From: a virus
Reading direction: 5' to 3' (one strand)
IMG/VR virus record: IMGVR_UViG_3300031612_000690
Location: 1-30,753 of that record
Length of the DNA stretch: 30,753 bases
This document shows, one piece after another, positions 30,500 through 30,753 of this stretch; position 1 is the first letter of the stretch, and every line of letters begins with the position of its first letter. The notes under the pieces are model-generated. The model did not search any database. It had not been told where the DNA came from and was given only the letters and a program-made list of their open reading frames with translations. The translations under genes and the position numbers were made by a program.

Positions 30500-30753
30500 T
30501 AGGCTGTATTCCCTTTACCAGTAGTAAATGTTTCCTGGACACCTTCCGAACCTAACCAAGGATGCTTCTCTGGTACTCTGCTTGCGGCACTAGTTTTTAC
30601 ACTTGCGTTAGCACTTTGATTTTGTATTGCCGTCTTTTTAGCATCAGCTGGAACTGGTCCATTATAATCTACTCTTGTTCCTTTAGCAATTATGTTTCCT
30701 GCTACTTTTAAATTATGGTTTGCATCGGCTTGTATGTTCATATCCAATGCACT
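30499..30753 (-). CDS. gp5-like baseplate central spike, C-terminal part (truncated by window edge)
   Basis: The frame is open to the right edge, so only the last 84 codons are visible and the start lies outside. The segment 'DMNIQADANHNLKVAGNI' resembles the repeating beta-helix end of gp5/VgrG-type spikes, and 'SRVPEKHPWLGSEG' matches the 'RVP..EPW' tail that I know from gp5-like proteins of contractile phages. The Asn/Ala/Lys-rich linker between them is low in complexity. The protein should form the membrane-piercing spike at the hub centre. Its TAA overlaps the lysozyme-like start by one base. The internal TTG at 30747 and ATG at 30741 are not likely starts. Confidence 0.65.
   Translation of the reverse strand, partial: SALDMNIQADANHNLKVAGNIIAKGTRVDYNGPVPADAKKTAIQNQSANASVKTSAASRVPEKHPWLGSEGVQETFTTGKGNTA

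Noticed and set aside
1-30753. tRNA genes, CRISPR arrays, insertion sequences, integrase or attachment sites
   Set aside because: None recognised by eye; a tRNA scan could still find one hidden in coding-dense DNA, but gaps between genes are too short for an intergenic tRNA except at 12681-12770, which holds promoter signals instead.

Overview
The window is an AT-rich, densely packed segment of a contractile-tailed (myovirus) phage of the T4-like type, most probably marine. The anchor is the minus-strand order baseplate spike (gp5-like C-terminus), GH24 lysozyme-like protein, HNH endonuclease, gp25, gp6, a giant structural protein in the place of T4 gp7, then fibre proteins. TATAAATA-type late promoter boxes sit in the gaps between genes. 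The neighbourhood of small fibre proteins, twitch-type radical SAM protein and glycosyltransferases is of a kind I associate with phages of marine bacteria (cyanobacteria, SAR11 and similar). The host cannot be fixed from this sequence. I recognised no tRNA, integrase, insertion sequence or CRISPR array. No gap between genes exceeds about 90 bases.

Layout, read along the minus strand from the right edge. (1) 30753-25667: partial spike protein, lysozyme-like protein, HNH nuclease with a TTG start, gp25 and gp6. (2) 25662-15511: one open frame of 3383 codons, about a third of the window, with a block of roughly 70-residue repeats that resemble flagellar hook/FliD 'IN' modules. (3) 15465-12771: a small virion protein and two fibre-like proteins, the first behind its own late promoter. 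(4) 12680-12069: a YhhQ-family queuosine-precursor transporter behind a near-consensus sigma70 promoter, followed by a perfect 14-bp stem-loop. (5) 12006-4226: a tightly overlapping row of eight genes: a small conserved protein, two GT8-like glycosyltransferases, a possible virion protein, a GT-A glycosyltransferase, a two-cluster radical SAM enzyme, an unrecognised protein and a hydrolase-like protein. (6) 4245-2152: a mosaic island with the only three plus-strand genes (two small unknown proteins and a 2-oxoglutarate oxygenase-like protein) around a minus-strand radical SAM enzyme. (7) 2093-4: a cupin, a sugar-type nucleotidyltransferase, a HAD phosphatase and a GDPD-like phosphodiesterase, joined by short overlaps.

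Regions 1-3 build the baseplate and fibres and should be late. Regions 5-7 look like small-molecule and glycan chemistry aimed at the host surface, the virion or a peptide substrate. The transporter points to uptake of 7-deazaguanine precursors for tRNA or DNA modification. The most unusual observations are four late-promoter boxes placed exactly 5 nt before an ATG, which predicts leaderless late mRNAs; the radical SAM/oxygenase/small-protein island; and the repeat insertion in the giant baseplate protein.
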